Source: Caulobacter sp. FWC2
GTDB taxonomy: Bacteria; Pseudomonadota; Alphaproteobacteria; Caulobacterales; Caulobacteraceae
Assembly: GCF_002742625.1 (NCBI RefSeq)
Contig: NZ_PEBF01000001.1
Span: 1,736,001-1,800,000 of the forward strand
DNA: 64,000 bases
Reading direction: 5' to 3'
A program made the translations under genes and the position numbers. How positions within the stretch are numbered: position 1 is the first letter of the stretch; each line of letters opens with the position of its first letter. This document shows, one piece after another, positions 24,093 to 33,836 of the stretch. The notes below the pieces were generated by a model. The model worked only from the letters and a program-made list of their open reading frames with translations. It searched no databases and had not been told where the DNA came from.

Positions 24093-25270
24093 ATGGCTTT
24101 ATTGGGCGAGGCCGAGCAGCCGCAAGTCCATTCGGGCGGAGCGCGAAATGGGCGTATCGACGCCCTTCGCTTTATAGCCATGACTGCGGTTATCGCGCAG
24201 CACTGCGACTTGATGCCCTTCGGTTGGATGGGCGTCTGGCTCTTCTTTGTTATTTCGGGCTTCGTCGTCGCCAGTTCGGTGTTGGACCGGCCGTTGGCGC
24301 AAGGCGCCGCCTCAGAATTGCGGAAGTTCTATGCGCGACGGGCTGCGCGAATCCTGCCGGCTTACGCCTTGCTTGTTTTAATCGCTGTCGCGTTGCAGGC
24401 GGTTGATTTCATAGAATTGTCTCTCAGTCATTGGTCGGCGATTATTCTATTTTACTACAATTTTTACAGCATCTCTCATGAGGTGTGGACGCCAAACTTT
24501 CCGCTGAGTCATCTCTGGTCAATCTCATCGGAGATGCAGTTTTATGCGATCGCCGGTGGACTGCTCACATTGCTTAAGCGCCGTAGTCTAGTTTTGGCGT
24601 TGGGTGCTTTGGCGCTCGTATCCGTATTCCTGAGATTGGGTGTATCCTTCGCAGCTCATAGTGGGTTGGTGGCATGGGAGCCTAACAAGGTGAATTTTTA
24701 CAATGTCCTGTGTCAGATGGACGGCTTCTGCGCCGGCGCCTTGCTGGCGATCTACAGGCGCGGATCAGGACCTATGGAGCTCTCACAATCTTGGCGATCG
24801 GGCTCCTGGGACTGATTATCTACTGTGGGGTCTATGTCGGCATCAATCACATTGTTCTTTCGCGCAGCGGCGGTTCAATGCTGCACGACATCATCAGTGG
24901 TTCAATTGTCGGTCAGTATCGCGAAGCCCTTATTTACTTGCCTATAATCGTGGTGAGCGCCGGCTTAGTGGCGTTGGCGCATATCGGGGGCCTCAAGCCT
25001 CTGGATCGTCTGCTAGAGGTAAAGTTCTTCCAACGAAGCGGTCGTAGCTCGTATTCCGGCTACCTGTTCCATTTCGCCGCAGTGAAGGCATGCATGTTCC
25101 TGGTCGGGGGCGTCGTTGGTCTTGGCTTGGGCGCAAATGCCGCCGGCCTCATCGGCAAATCCCTGGTCTTCATCTGCGCCTTGCCGCTAACCATCGCCGT
25201 CGCGGAGTTGTCCTACGCCTGGGTTGAAAAGCCTTCGGCTCGATATCTCGCGCGAGTACTTCGCACCTAG
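24093..25270 (+). pseudogene. Acyltransferase 3 family (OafA-like), single frameshift
   Basis: Multi-span O-acyltransferase that would acetylate the EPS. GRIDALRFIAMTAVIAQHCD and GVWLFFVISGFVVASSVL are the family start, with RRAARILPAYALL and LSHLWSISSEMQFYA following; the second half continues in another frame (RTYGALTILAIGLLGLIIY to AELSYAWVEKPSARYLARVL). One base appears to be missing near 24763-24770. The two halves together give a normal length of about 390 residues. Start ATG 24093 has AGGGGG seven nt upstream. It could be a true pseudogene, a sequencing error or a slippage product. Confidence 0.8.
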
Positions 25271-25482
25271 CGTGCGGGGTCTGCGCAGGCAAATGGCGCT
25301 GCACACCGCCCGCCTGTCCCCCAGCAACGAAAAGGCTGAAATCGGCCAGGCGTCCTCCTCGCGGCGAGCGGGCAACCTGGGGTGGGGGGGGGCGTCAAAA
25401 TGCGCTGAGATGGATGTGCGGGAGCGTGGTTGCCCGATCGCGATGCCGGTGGATGCGATCAAGCAGAAGGGTGCGAAGGTTG

Positions 25483-27339
25483 CTAGTGGTCGACCTTTCC
25501 ATAGACGCCTACGAGATCGACGCTATGCACTCCGTACGTCATCTGATCGGTGAAAAACGCTTCAGCCGACTTGGCGTAGACGCCGATATCGGCAGAGGCC
25601 GCTTCGGCCAGAAGCCAGCCGACCATGGCGGCTTTGGCGCCCTGACCGTCGGTGGAGTCGTGGGCCCATTCGCCGAAATATTCGGCGCGGGTCATCCCAT
25701 TCGGGCCGACCACCGTATCGAGCAGGAGGTGGGCCTTCTCGTCGCTGGGCGTCATGCCAAACACCTTGGCGTATGCCAGCTTGGTGGCCTCAAGCAGCGT
25801 CAGTTCGCCGTAGGTCTTGGCGAACGTCGCCTGACCTTCGCCCTGGGTGCCCAGGTTGATTGCGAAACTGATGTAGCGATTTTCAACGTTGAGCGCGCTG
25901 TAGTATTCGCTGCTGAGGTTATTGGCGTTCGGCCCCGTGGGCGCGATTAGATAGTCCATGCCTGCGGCGGTGGGGGTCTTGCCGGTGAAGAACTGGTAGC
26001 TCAGAACCGCGACCTCGGTCGTTGCCGCCGCCGCCTTCGTCACCTGGGCCATCGCGCTGTCCAGCGTCCCGCCGGCCGCCATATCGGCCGCCAACACCTT
26101 CGTCGTCGCCTGAGCCTGCGTGCTGAGCGGCGCGATGCGAAGGATGTTGTTCATGGCCGTAGCCACGCGGCTGTCGACCAGTTCGACCGAGCGGTCGCTG
26201 AACGACAGCGTTTCGATGTTGGTGACGATGTCGCGGCTATCAGCGCTTGTCACCGACCAACTGCCGTCGGCATTCGCCTTGATCGAGTAGCTTGAGGACG
26301 CCTTGGCGTAGGATAGCGTGTCGTGCCCGAGGCCGCCATCATAGTGCGTCTCGCCGCTAACGGCCTTGAAGGTGTCGGCGGTGGCGGCTCCGGTGACGGT
26401 CTTGGTCGTCGGCGTGCTTGGCGCGGGGGCTGGCGTCGCGGTCGCTGGCGTTGTGACTGTCACGGTGGACGGTGGCGTGACCGGGGCTGTGATGACCGGT
26501 GCGGTCGGCGAGGTCGTCGCTGGTGGCGCGACAACTATGGGGGCGATGTAGGACGTCGCGCCCAAGAGATTCGACGTGTCGTTGCCGTCGGGCGAAGAGA
26601 TATGGTCCAGGCTCACGGCCTTAGCATCGCTATCAAGAGAATAGGCGCGGACATAGTCGATGTTCATCGTCTTCGGCGCGTCAGTCATGCCGTCTACGGG
26701 CTTCTTCATGGCCAGATCGATCAGCATGTACATCGGCTGGTTCATATCCGCCGGCGTGGCGAAGCTTCCGACCTGCTTGCCGTCATACCAGAAAGAGATG
26801 GTGTCCTTGGTCCATAGAACCCCATAGGTGTGATAGCCCGAGAGCATCGTCGTCTGACGGCTCCAGTACTGGGCTTCGTGCGTCTTGTCGGTCGTGTGCA
26901 GGTAGCTATACAGGTCGCTGGTGCCATAGGCCTCGACGACGTCAATCTCGGGTGGCCAGCCGCCGTTGGCGGGAAGCAGCCAGAATGCCGGCCAAACACC
27001 CTTGTCGGTCGGAAACTCCGCGCGCATCTCGAAGTAGCCGTACTTCTGAGCGAACGTATCCTTCGTGGTTATGAGGCCGGAGGCCCAGGAGCCGGGGCCC
27101 ACGATCGACGACGGCGCCCGCGCGGCGGTGATCGACAGCTTGCCGTCTTTCACGGCGAACGGGTCAATGCCCGAACTGGGATCAACAAACGCAGAGTCCC
27201 CGAACCCAATATCCGCACTGGCGTTCAGGCGCCACTCGGGGCGGATGTCCGACCACACGTGGCCCGTACCGGGTTGGCCGATGCTGCGCGAGTTAAACTC
27301 TTCGTCGAACGAGAGCTTGTAACCGGAGAGGTCTGGCAC
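25483..27339 (-). CDS. Secreted GH16 glycanase with RsaA-like cell-anchoring domain
   Basis: 618 residues. Residues 1-235 are a GH16 domain with the catalytic PEIDVVEAYG (131-136 EIDVVE) and GYFEMRAEFPTDKGVWPAFW. A Pro/Thr/Val-rich linker covers 265-315, and an RTX-like strip (GAATADTF..GGLGHDTLSYA) 317-395. Residues about 430-585 resemble the N-terminal domain of the Caulobacter S-layer protein RsaA, which ties it to O-antigen: LSYQFFTGKTPTAAGMDYLI, NLSSEYYSALNVENRYISFA and INLGTQGEGQATFAKTYGEL. There is no N-terminal signal peptide, which with the RTX strip suggests type I secretion, as for rhizobial PlyA/ExsH. It is predicted to cleave the EPS while attached to the cell surface. The RsaA comparison is from memory. 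Confidence 0.82.
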   Translation of the reverse strand: MPDLSGYKLSFDEEFNSRSIGQPGTGHVWSDIRPEWRLNASADIGFGDSAFVDPSSGIDPFAVKDGKLSITAARAPSSIVGPGSWASGLITTKDTFAQKYGYFEMRAEFPTDKGVWPAFWLLPANGGWPPEIDVVEAYGTSDLYSYLHTTDKTHEAQYWSRQTTMLSGYHTYGVLWTKDTISFWYDGKQVGSFATPADMNQPMYMLIDLAMKKPVDGMTDAPKTMNIDYVRAYSLDSDAKAVSLDHISSPDGNDTSNLLGATSYIAPIVVAPPATTSPTAPVITAPVTPPSTVTVTTPATATPAPAPSTPTTKTVTGAATADTFKAVSGETHYDGGLGHDTLSYAKASSSYSIKANADGSWSVTSADSRDIVTNIETLSFSDRSVELVDSRVATAMNNILRIAPLSTQAQATTKVLAADMAAGGTLDSAMAQVTKAAAATTEVAVLSYQFFTGKTPTAAGMDYLIAPTGPNANNLSSEYYSALNVENRYISFAINLGTQGEGQATFAKTYGELTLLEATKLAYAKVFGMTPSDEKAHLLLDTVVGPNGMTRAEYFGEWAHDSTDGQGAKAAMVGWLLAEAASADIGVYAKSAEAFFTDQMTYGVHSVDLVGVYGKVDH

Positions 27340-27867
27340 GACGGAGTCCTCAATACTTTGAGATTGGCGTCTGTGCTTGAGTTTATCTAGTGCGCAGACG
27401 GTTTAAGCGGGTTTTTCGCTCATATTGGTGCGCCAGTTTTGTGAAATGCACGGAAATATCTATGGTAAATATCGTATTCAGAAAGTATTGATTTAAGTAA
27501 AGTGTTCGCGCGAATTGTCGCATGCGGGCATTTTTTCGGCCTTGGCTGGAAAGTTAGTTTTTGTTGATGAATTTGAATATTGACGATCTCGCTAAATTCG
27601 GCGGACGTTGGTTGTTGCCAAGGTAGCGCTTAGTTTGGTGTGTGCGGCTTCAGCAGGCCCGCAAAGGGTCGAAGCGACGAAACCTGCCAACGCATAGCTA
27701 CTCGTTGGTGGGCGCGGACCGCTGGATGGTTCCCACCACGTCGACCCAGGGTGGGGGCGAGGCGGTGCGCGGGGGAAAGCTGAACGGCGCCGGCAGTGAC
27801 CGTGATCTTAGGCTGGACAGCGTCGGCCTGACGGCCATAGCGCCGCGATCGTGCCTTAGGCGGAGGC
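27340..27867. other. Gene-free intergenic region
   Basis: 528 bp between the GH16 gene start and the DUF707-like gene end. 27400-27640 is strongly AT-rich compared with the surroundings and should contain the GH16 promoter. I see no protein-like frame, tRNA or clear repeat. Confidence 0.6.
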
Positions 27868-28725
27868 CTAAAGAGCCGCCAATTTCTCGGTGACGTTGCT
27901 TCCGAAGTAGGCCGGGCGCGTTACCTGATGACGAATGTGGTCCATCGCGGCCTTGAGGCGATATCGACGGGTCCCGCGTGGCGCGGACAATAGGCTAAGC
28001 AGCGGCCGCGCCGCGTGGATGGTCAGCGCTAACTTGGACGATATGGTCTGGCCGCTGCGATTAACGGCGCCAGATGCCACCCAGGACGGCCAACGCACAC
28101 CAAACAGGTCGAGGCATTCATAAATGTCGGATTCGTAAGTCCGCCCGATGAAGCCGTTGAGATGCTTGAGCTCACCAACCGGTCGGGTGTGCTTGACGAC
28201 GCAGCAGTCTACGATGGCGCAGCGCCCGCCAGCCTCCTCTGCCAAGCTGCACCAGATTAGATCGATGCCTGATTCGAAGCCCATCGTGAAAAGCGGCGCC
28301 GCGCGTCTTAGTTCTGCGGATTTGAAGAACGGGCACATCATCTCGATATAGTTGCAAAACCGCAGGTCTAGGTCCGGGTTTGTGATCGAGGCGGCATAGG
28401 TGACATAGGAGTCGGCGGACAGCGCTGGCTGCCAGATGTGCAGGTCCCAATCTTGCCCGACAGAAAAGCATCTCGAGATGGCAGCCGCCGAAGTCTCGAT
28501 GTCGTCGTCGATGAATGCAACCTGGTCATACCGATCCAAGATGTCGGGATGATCTGTCAGAATCTGGCTCCAGCCGGAAACTTTCTTCCCTGCCACGAAC
28601 AGGTGCCTAATATGGCTAGAGCCGTCGTCGATCACGTCCCGATGATAGGCTTCGACCAAAAGGTCGAAGTTGTCGTCGTCGCTGGGCTGCCAGCCCTGAT
28701 GAAGGCTGTTTGGCCCGGCTCTCAC
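27868..28725 (-). CDS. DUF707-like glycosyltransferase-related protein, start uncertain
   Basis: 285 residues. RYDQVAFIDDDIETSAAAIS (a DxD-like IDDD), WDLHIWQPALSADSYVTYAA and FCNYIEMMCPFFKSAELRRA resemble DUF707/GT-A-like proteins of EPS loci. The open frame from GTG 28725 begins RAGPNSLHQGW, but family-like sequence (NEKRNLVIV) extends 10 codons upstream with no start codon. An in-frame TGA lies at about 28773-28775, and a C7 tract on the coding strand (28757-28763) separates it from another open frame. The gene may be truncated or phase-variable at its 5' end. Last EPS-region gene before the tRNA. Confidence 0.65.
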   Translation of the reverse strand: MRAGPNSLHQGWQPSDDDNFDLLVEAYHRDVIDDGSSHIRHLFVAGKKVSGWSQILTDHPDILDRYDQVAFIDDDIETSAAAISRCFSVGQDWDLHIWQPALSADSYVTYAASITNPDLDLRFCNYIEMMCPFFKSAELRRAAPLFTMGFESGIDLIWCSLAEEAGGRCAIVDCCVVKHTRPVGELKHLNGFIGRTYESDIYECLDLFGVRWPSWVASGAVNRSGQTISSKLALTIHAARPLLSLLSAPRGTRRYRLKAAMDHIRHQVTRPAYFGSNVTEKLAAL

Positions 28726-28998
28726 TATGACGAGATTGCGCTTTTCGTTGTGAGCTGGGGGGGAGCTAGTCTTTCAGCAAGTTGAGTTTTCAATGCTCTG
28801 CTTGTCCATTGAGGTATCTCGGCGCGTTTTTTGTCGCGCAGCTTATTCTCGCATATGCACTGGGCCGCTGGCTGGACCCGGTCTTGAGAGCTTGGCTGTC
28901 TAGCGCCTTCTCCTCGAAGCGGTTGAAAGCAGCGTCGGCCTAACCCGACGAGCAAAACCTGCAGCGTGCGTTGTGATGGTTCAGCGTGGGAAGAGTGT

Positions 28999-29072
28999 TG
29001 GAGGCCCGGCCCGGAATCGAACCGGGGTGCACGGATTTGCAGTCCGCTGCGTCACCACTCCGCCACCGGGCC
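28999..29072 (-). tRNA. tRNA-Cys (GCA)
   Basis: 74 nt on the minus strand. The 7-bp acceptor stem GGCCCGG/CCGGGCC, T-loop GGTTCGATTCC, anticodon GCA in GGACTGCAAATCC, discriminator U and encoded CCA (28999-29001 complement) are all present. It stands alone between the EPS locus and the TonB receptor region. Confidence 0.97.
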
Positions 29073-29576
29073 ATCCGGGTCGACGACGCAAATCACGTCG
29101 GCGGGGGAGGGCGTTCGATACAGGAGCGTCGGCGGGGCCGCAACTCGGAATTTTGCGCCATCGTACCGTGGGTAAGGGGGAGCGTAGCTCTATCTGTCGC
29201 TCGGCGCCTTGATTGGAGTGGACCAATCACCGGCTCACCGTAAAGGCTACCCATCGCCATCATTGTCATCCCGCTTAATTGCGGACTTTAAGGCTCCGGT
29301 GGGGCCGCGTTGATCGCTTCTCAGGCCGCTGAAGCCGCCAAGGACACCCCGAACGATGCCGGCAAGTTCAAACCCGATCGCCACGGGCCTGTCGCTGTCG
29401 ATGGTGGTAACCGCCGGCAAGCCGACCGGTGTCGTCGCCCTGGCCGGCGCGCCATCGTCACCGGCGGCAGCCAGCTGGCCGGGTCGACAATGAAGGACAT
29501 AGACGCGCGGCAAGCAGACACCAGCCGTCCTCGCCTGAGCTTGTTATAGGACGAGGTCGGACCGCCGGACCAGGCG
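29073..29576. other. Intergenic region without a recognised gene
   Basis: About 500 bp. Short open frames (up to about 80 codons) occur in several frames but none resembles a known protein or has a convincing ribosome site. It could hold remnants of a decayed gene. Confidence 0.5.
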
Positions 29577-32069
29577 CTAGACCCGGCGCGCGCCCGGGCG
29601 CACCGTCATGGCAATCCCGACTAGGCGGCTTTCTCCCGGCACGTAGGTCGGCAAGCCGAAATCGTCGCCGGAATTGCCGGCGTCCCTCAGATAGTGGCGG
29701 TCCAGCAGGTTGCGGCCAAAAAGCTCCATCGACCAGTTGCGACCGGGCGCGATCCACCGCAGGCGCGCGTCCAGCAGGCCGTAGCTGTCCTGCGTCTTGT
29801 CGCGGCGGAACACGGGGACGAAGGTCCCGGTTTGCAGCGCCGGGTTGTCGTTGTCGTCGTTGAAATAGGTATGGGAGCGCCAGCTCCAGGACGGTGCGAA
29901 GGCCAGGGTCCCGCCCGCCAGTGGCCAGCTTACCGTACTGTCGAGCGAGACCGTGTGATCCGGCGCGAGCCGCAGGTGGTTGCCCTGGTAGAGCCCGGTC
30001 TGGAAGCGGGCGTGCGCATAGGCATAGGTGGCGTGCAGATCCACCCAGGTCGCCAGTGTCCAGCGCGCCTGGAACTCCGCGCCATAGGCGTCCGCTCGGC
30101 CCGCGTCGTCGGTGAAGAACTGCGTGCCCTGCTGCACCGTCGTCTGGAAGTGGCGGTAGCGATAAGCGTAGGCGGCGCTTTCAAGAACCACGGTCGAGAA
30201 GCGACCCTTCGCGCCGATCTCCAGGGAGTCGAGCGTCTCGGGCGAAACGCGCTTGAAGACCACGGCCCCGCCTGGCGTCCTCGGCGTATTGGGCGACACC
30301 ACCTCGGGGCGTTGGCCGCGGGCGTAGCTGGCGTAGAGGCTTCCGGAGTCCGCCAGGGCGTAGCTGGCGGCGACGCGCCAGGAGGCGCCGCTATCGCGGC
30401 TCTTGTTCGTTTCCAGCGCCGACTGCTGATAGGCTAGGCCGAAGACCGGCAGGGGGTAGCTCGGCGACTGGGGAATGGAGGCCGCGCCTGGGACCGACAG
30501 GGCGGCGAGCAGGCCGCTGCGCGCCGCGCCGGTGGCGGCCAGCGCGCCCAGTATGCCCGCCGCAGTCGATCTTTGGGTCCAGGATTGATAGTCCGTGGTC
30601 TTCCGGCTCGCCGACCATCGCAGACCGGCCGACAGTGTCAGCTTGTCCGTCAGCGCGTAGGACAGATCGCCGAAGAGGTCATAGCTCTGGCCGGTGATGC
30701 CGTTGACGCCGCCCTCGCCGTGGTCGGTCTGCAGATTGCGGGCGATGGCGTTGGCCTGATCAGCCGGTAGTGTGAAGCCCGAGGCCGCAGCCAGGCCCTG
30801 CAGCAGCACCGCCGTTCCCGGAATCGAATGATATGCCGCCAGCGGCCCCACCACCGGATTGTTGCGATCCAGGCGGTTGGTCAGGATGTCCAGCAGCAGG
30901 AACTCGTCGATCTGGATGTCGACGCTCTGCTGCCCGCGCTCGAAGAAGGCGCTTGCGGCGACGAAGCCCTTCAGCCGGTCGCCCGCGTAGTTCAGGCGCG
31001 TCTCGCTGCTGTATTGCCGATAGCGCGAGGCGTCGAGCGAACCCAGTAACGGGAAGCTGAAGCCGTCCAGGTCGTAGATTTCCGAGGCGGTGAACCGCCG
31101 CCAGGCCAGATTCTGCGAGAGCGACCAAGCGCCGCCGGGCGCATAGTCGGTGAGCCAGGTGACGCCGGCGATGGTGCGGCGCAGGCCCATCGGGCGGTCG
31201 CCCTGGAAGCCCTTGGGCGAGGCCAGGGCCGCGCCGGTGAAGCTGCTGAGATCGCCTAGGATCTGGCCGGTTACGGGATCCGACGGATAGAAGGAGCGCG
31301 ACTTCGTAGACTGGCCGCCGGGCGTGTCCCGCTCGACATTGACGATCAGGTCGCTGCGCAGCGCCGACGACGGTCGCCAAGCGACTAGGAAGCGCGCTGC
31401 GCCGGTCTGGACGCTGTTCAGCGCCGGCCCGCCCAACAGGTTCTCGATGTCGCCGTCCTTTTCCCGGTATCGAGCCGCGGCCCGCACCGCCAGCGTCTCG
31501 CCGATCGGTGCGTTGATCATACCCTCGGCGACGCGATAGCCGTCACCGCCGGCTTCAAGGCGCAGGCGAGCGTCGTGCGCGCCCAGCACGGCCTTGTTCT
31601 GGATATACTGCACCGCGCCGGTCAGGGCGGCGCGGCCGAACAGCGTGGTCTGTGGTCCGCGCGCGACCTCCACGCGCTCGAGGTCGAACAGCTCGACGAA
31701 GGCCCCGCGCTGCTTGGCGATCGAGACGCCATCCTGGAACACCGCCACCCGGGGCTCGGCGGTCGCCGCGCCGTCGTCGGTGGTGACGCCGCGCAGCACA
31801 TAGCCGGAATTGGCAGGGGACTGGCTCTGGACCACCAGGCCTGGCGTCCGCGACGCGATGTCCCGCACGTCCTGGACGCCCAGGTCGTTCAAGGTGTCGC
31901 GCGAGAACGAGGTGATCGCGATCGGAGCCGAAAGGCGGTTTTCGGGACGCTTCTGGGCCGTGACGATCAGCTCATCGACCGCCCGGCCGTCCTGGGCGTG
32001 GGCTACCCCGCCAAAGGAAGCGAAAGTCAAAGTCAGGAGAGCGGTTTGGGCGAATAGGGAACGACGCAT
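29577..32069 (-). CDS. TonB-dependent outer-membrane receptor
   Basis: 830 residues. Signal peptide MRRSLFAQTALLTLTFASFG ending GVAHAQ; TonB box-like VDELIVTAQKRPENRLSAPI; plug domain with LGVQDVRDIASRTPGLVVQS and LERVEVARGPQTTLFGRAAL; 22-stranded barrel ending in GIAMTVRPGARRV. This is the 'VTAQKR' subgroup common in Caulobacter and sphingomonads, usually importing oligosaccharides or aromatic compounds. The start at 32069 was chosen for the signal peptide; the frame is open 360 nt further upstream. The C-terminus lacks a terminal Phe, which is unusual for barrel insertion. Divergent from the AMP ligase gene. Confidence 0.93.
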   Translation of the reverse strand: MRRSLFAQTALLTLTFASFGGVAHAQDGRAVDELIVTAQKRPENRLSAPIAITSFSRDTLNDLGVQDVRDIASRTPGLVVQSQSPANSGYVLRGVTTDDGAATAEPRVAVFQDGVSIAKQRGAFVELFDLERVEVARGPQTTLFGRAALTGAVQYIQNKAVLGAHDARLRLEAGGDGYRVAEGMINAPIGETLAVRAAARYREKDGDIENLLGGPALNSVQTGAARFLVAWRPSSALRSDLIVNVERDTPGGQSTKSRSFYPSDPVTGQILGDLSSFTGAALASPKGFQGDRPMGLRRTIAGVTWLTDYAPGGAWSLSQNLAWRRFTASEIYDLDGFSFPLLGSLDASRYRQYSSETRLNYAGDRLKGFVAASAFFERGQQSVDIQIDEFLLLDILTNRLDRNNPVVGPLAAYHSIPGTAVLLQGLAAASGFTLPADQANAIARNLQTDHGEGGVNGITGQSYDLFGDLSYALTDKLTLSAGLRWSASRKTTDYQSWTQRSTAAGILGALAATGAARSGLLAALSVPGAASIPQSPSYPLPVFGLAYQQSALETNKSRDSGASWRVAASYALADSGSLYASYARGQRPEVVSPNTPRTPGGAVVFKRVSPETLDSLEIGAKGRFSTVVLESAAYAYRYRHFQTTVQQGTQFFTDDAGRADAYGAEFQARWTLATWVDLHATYAYAHARFQTGLYQGNHLRLAPDHTVSLDSTVSWPLAGGTLAFAPSWSWRSHTYFNDDNDNPALQTGTFVPVFRRDKTQDSYGLLDARLRWIAPGRNWSMELFGRNLLDRHYLRDAGNSGDDFGLPTYVPGESRLVGIAMTVRPGARRV

Positions 32070-32360
32070 GACCGAAGCAGAATCCAATAACGGAGGAAGA
32101 GACACTCCCCCTAGCAAGCGCCGAGACACGACCGGCGCGACGGCGCGCGTTGCCGCCGAAGGGCCCGCCTGACTGGCAATAACAAATGTCACTGAGGAGC
32201 GACGCTGAAGAGCCCCCACATACTTAACTCGAGTACCCGTCAGCGCCGGGTGCGATGCCCCAAATGCCCTTTCGCGGCAAGGGAATAATACCGTCGTTCT
32301 CTTGATTTGCCCGGAAGATGCCTCCAATAGGCAGCGCTTCAGTATGTACGGGATTTTCAA

Positions 32361-33836
32361 GTGTTCGAGCGGATTGTCGCTTACCAAGCAGGTCGGGTAC
32401 CCGACGAAGCAGCAATCGTGCTGCCACACCAGAGTTGGAGTTACGGCGCCTTCGCCGACCTGATCGATCGCTTCGCCGGCAAGTTAAGCGACGTTATCGA
32501 GCCGGGCCGGCGCATCCTGATCGACATCCCTCACCTGGGCGCCCACTGGCTGGTGACCCTGGCGGTGGAGAAGCTGGGTGCGACCTCCATGGCGCTGGCC
32601 GGCATTCCGACGACCCAGGCGGTCCTGGACCAGTTCGGCGTTGACCAGGTCATCAGCGACCGTCCGCTCGGCTTCGCGGCGACCAAGCCCAGCACTGTCA
32701 TCGACGACGCTTGGCTGCAGGAGGCCAAGACCGAAACGCGCACGGCGCCGCCGCGCCAGCGCCGCCCGGACGACGCCGTGCGGATCGTGGTCACCTCGGG
32801 GACCACCGGCGTCAACCGCATGATCATGCTGGACCGGGCGATGCTGGACCTGCGGATCAATCATTCCGGCGTCAGCCAGGTCTTCGCAAAGCCCAAGCCC
32901 CGCGTGATCTCCGAGATCGGCCCTGGCTCGATCGGCGGCTTCATGCTGGGCCTGGCCGCTTGGATGGTCGGCGGCGCGCTCTGCCAGCGCGATCCCGCCA
33001 AGACCTGGGCCGAGACCCTCGACACGATGGAGATCGACGCGCTGATCCTGGCGCCGATCCAGCTGAAGATGGCGCTGGAAAGCCTGCCGCCGGGCTACAA
33101 GGCCCCGCCCGGTCTGGCGCTCTTCGTCGCCGGCGGCAGCCTGTCCCTTCCGCTGATGCAGGCGACGCGTGAGCTGCTGACGGACAACATTATCGTGACC
33201 TACGGCGCGACGGAAACCGGCAGCGTAGCGATTGGTCATGCCGAAATGCTGGAAGGGTTCGAGGACGGGGCCGGCTTCATCCAGCCCTGGGCCGAGGTCG
33301 AAATCCTGGATGCGGACGGCAACCTCCTGCCGCCCGGCGCGGTCGGCGAAGTCCGGGTGCGCGGTGACGAGGTGGTCGACGGCTACTTTGACGGTCCCGG
33401 CGATCCGGAGCGCGCCTCGTTCAAGGACGGCTGGTTCTATCCGCGCGATCTCGGCACGGTCACACCTGCCGGTCTCCTCAAGGTTCTCGGACGGCTGGAC
33501 GACCTCTTGAACCTCGGCGGCGACAAGATTCTGCCCTCACGCTTCGAGCAGGCGGCCCTCTCGGTGACTGGCGTCCGGGATGCGGCGGCCTTCTCGATCC
33601 CCAACGAACTCGGCCTGGAAGTGCCGTGGCTGGCCTATGTGCGGAAGGGCAAGCTTGATGTCGCTGTCCTTCAGGCGCGCCTACAGATGAGCCTCAAATG
33701 GGCTGTTCAGCTGATGGAGGTGCCCGAAATCCCCCGTAACGCGTTGGGTAAGATCGTGCGCGGACCTCTGCGCGAAGCCGCGACAAACCGACAGCAGGAG
33801 CTGAAACGGTCACCAAAACCTCATGATCAAGAGTAG
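32361..33836 (+). CDS. AMP-dependent acid:CoA ligase-like enzyme (ANL superfamily)
   Basis: 491 residues. Adenylate-forming motifs: RIVVTSGTTGVNRMIM (P-loop-like, residues 141-156), IVTYGATETGSVAIG, DGWFYPRDLGTVTPAGLLKV and the C-terminal catalytic-lysine region RNALGKIVRGPL. It would activate a carboxylate with ATP and pass it to CoA or another thiol; the substrate is unknown. GTG start at 32361. The 291-bp gap to the divergent receptor gene probably holds both promoters. The C-terminal domain is shorter than in typical acetyl-CoA synthetases, as in aryl/acyl ligases. Confidence 0.88.
   Translation: MFERIVAYQAGRVPDEAAIVLPHQSWSYGAFADLIDRFAGKLSDVIEPGRRILIDIPHLGAHWLVTLAVEKLGATSMALAGIPTTQAVLDQFGVDQVISDRPLGFAATKPSTVIDDAWLQEAKTETRTAPPRQRRPDDAVRIVVTSGTTGVNRMIMLDRAMLDLRINHSGVSQVFAKPKPRVISEIGPGSIGGFMLGLAAWMVGGALCQRDPAKTWAETLDTMEIDALILAPIQLKMALESLPPGYKAPPGLALFVAGGSLSLPLMQATRELLTDNIIVTYGATETGSVAIGHAEMLEGFEDGAGFIQPWAEVEILDADGNLLPPGAVGEVRVRGDEVVDGYFDGPGDPERASFKDGWFYPRDLGTVTPAGLLKVLGRLDDLLNLGGDKILPSRFEQAALSVTGVRDAAAFSIPNELGLEVPWLAYVRKGKLDVAVLQARLQMSLKWAVQLMEVPEIPRNALGKIVRGPLREAATNRQQELKRSPKPHDQE

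Noticed and set aside
29310..29549. 79-codon frame in the gap after tRNA-Cys
   Set aside because: No family similarity, no ribosome site, competing frames of equal length.
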